This document shows positions 58,244-58,907 of a stretch of DNA of 58,907 nucleotides, one piece after another. This DNA is from Gemmatimonadota bacterium. Its GTDB lineage: Bacteria; Gemmatimonadota; Gemmatimonadetes; Gemmatimonadales; GWC2-71-9. Where the stretch lies: positions 1-58,907 of the forward strand of contig QHUJ01000130.1 of NCBI GenBank assembly GCA_003221895.1, read 5' to 3'. A program made the translations under genes and the position numbers. A model generated the notes under the pieces. That model was given only the letters and a program-made list of their open reading frames with translations, was not told the DNA's origin and searched no databases. Numbering within the stretch: the first letter of the stretch is position 1; each line of letters starts with the position of its first letter.

Positions 58244-58907
58244 TGGCAGAAGTCACGTTCCTCGAAGCGTTACGCCAGGGTCTCTGGGAGGAGATGGAGC
58301 GCGACGAACGCGTCTTCATCCTCGGGGAGGACGTCGGTCTGTACGGGGGTGCTTTCAAGGTCACCGAGGGATTCAGCAAGCGCTTCGGCGAGTCGCGCGT
58401 CATCGATACGCCGATCTCCGAAGCGGCGATTGTGGGCGCGGCGGCCGGTGCGGCCCACATGGGATTGCGCCCCGTCGCCGAGATGCAGTTCATCGACTTC
58501 ATCTCGTGCGCCTACGACATGCTGACCAATTATGTCGCGACCGCGCGCTATCGCGCCGGGCTCGCGACGCCGATGGTCGTGCGCGGCCCGTGCGGCGGCT
58601 ACGTGCGCGGCGGCCCGTTCCATTCCCAGAACCCCGAGGCCGCGTTCCTGCATACGCCGGGACTGAAGATCGTTTATCCGGCAACCGCGCGAGATGCCAA
58701 AGGACTCATCAAAGCGTCGATTCGCGACGAAGATCCCGTCCTGTACCTCGAGCACAAATGGCTCTACCGGCGTATCAAGGAGCAGCTGCCCGACGGCGAG
58801 GAGATCGTCACGCCCATCGGCCAGGCTCGACTGGCGCGCGAAGGCAAGGATCTGTCGATCATCAGTTACGGTGCGACGTTGTGGAAGTCACTCGAGGCCG
58901 CCGATAA
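58243..58907 (+). CDS. 2-oxoacid dehydrogenase E1 beta subunit (3' partial)
   Basis: 221 codons read to the end of the window with no stop, so the gene is truncated by the window edge. Motifs: TFLEALRQGLWEEMERD, FILGEDVGLYGGAFKVTEGF, DTPISEAAIVGAAAGAAHMG, VRGPCGGYVRGGPFHSQNPEAAF, PATARDAKGLI. These define the E1 beta pyrimidine-binding domain of PDH/BKDH. ATG overlaps the alpha-subunit stop (TGATG). Likely followed by E2 beyond the window. Confidence 0.9.
   Translation, partial: MAEVTFLEALRQGLWEEMERDERVFILGEDVGLYGGAFKVTEGFSKRFGESRVIDTPISEAAIVGAAAGAAHMGLRPVAEMQFIDFISCAYDMLTNYVATARYRAGLATPMVVRGPCGGYVRGGPFHSQNPEAAFLHTPGLKIVYPATARDAKGLIKASIRDEDPVLYLEHKWLYRRIKEQLPDGEEIVTPIGQARLAREGKDLSIISYGATLWKSLEAAD

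Overview
The window reads as a chromosomal segment of a high-GC, Gram-negative, aerobic environmental bacterium. Gemmatimonadota is the best guess, from gene content only: an alternative complex III subunit, small blue-copper lipoproteins, a bacterial sphingolipid operon, TonB/ExbB/ExbD/ExbD, a membrane pyrophosphatase, VIT/vWA and DUF2911 exported proteins, many GTG starts, and tightly overlapping genes. No phage, IS element, CRISPR array or rRNA was seen. One tRNA (Ala, UGC) is present. No gene-free stretch exceeds about 300 bases.

Layout. 1-1.5 kb: end of an ActF-like alternative complex III gene and two cupredoxin lipoproteins. 1.6-2.75 kb: an XdhC gene split by a perfect 176-bp tandem duplication. 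2.75-9.2 kb (minus strand): anti-sigma/ECF sigma pair, VIT-vWA protein, rhodanese-MBL protein, duplicated barrel-like protein. 9.3-11.6 kb: plastocyanin-like lipoprotein behind a perfect Rex/CRP-type palindrome, a membrane pseudokinase, and a PHM-like secreted protein. 11.6-15.9 kb (minus): overlapping sphingolipid operon, namely serine palmitoyltransferase, GNAT (ceramide synthase-like), NAD-dependent reductase and an AUR1-like PAP2 protein. 16-19.3 kb: M6 protease with a lipoprotein, and a ModE-type regulator. 19.5-23.2 kb: tRNA-Ala, DUF2911, YfiT/DinB, CPXCG protein, response regulator, Mn-type SOD, PuuD-like membrane protein. 23.2-29.7 kb: sugar ABC transporter (ATPase and two permeases, one with a proline-rich N-terminal extension) and a convergent Tat-exported GH36-like glycosidase. 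29.7-33.8 kb: exported protein, PAS histidine kinase, OmpR regulator, and a second histidine kinase broken at poly-C tracts. 33.9-38.4 kb: TonB-family proteins with ExbB and two ExbD. 38.4-39.9 kb: amino-acid permease. 39.9-48.8 kb: apparent peptidoglycan-sugar salvage locus (GlcNAc/MurNAc-type kinase, two Na+/solute symporters, serine hydrolase, NagZ, NamZ) with an ErpA-like Fe-S carrier inside. 48.9-50.9 kb: CDP-alcohol phosphatidyltransferase and inositol-3-phosphate synthase. 51-53.6 kb: membrane pyrophosphatase. 53.6-57.1 kb: copper export (cupredoxin, CopA, CopZ). 57.1 kb to the end: PDH-type E1 alpha and a truncated E1 beta.

How the genes connect. The most interesting reading joins the sphingolipid operon with the inositol-phosphate synthase/CDP-alcohol transferase pair 35 kb away. 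Together they could make inositol phosphate, then a phosphatidylinositol-type lipid, then an inositol-phosphoryl-ceramide. The PAP2 protein has a His/His/Asp triad with the spacing I recall for yeast Aur1. A second theme is uptake and recycling of cell-wall sugars. A third is copper: four cupredoxins, CopA/CopZ and a PHM-like protein. Two loci carry lesions that may be real or assembly errors: the XdhC tandem duplication and the poly-C tracts. Several genes start 7-10 bases after a TTAG-N-T or TATAAT box, often right behind an intrinsic terminator, which suggests leaderless transcripts.
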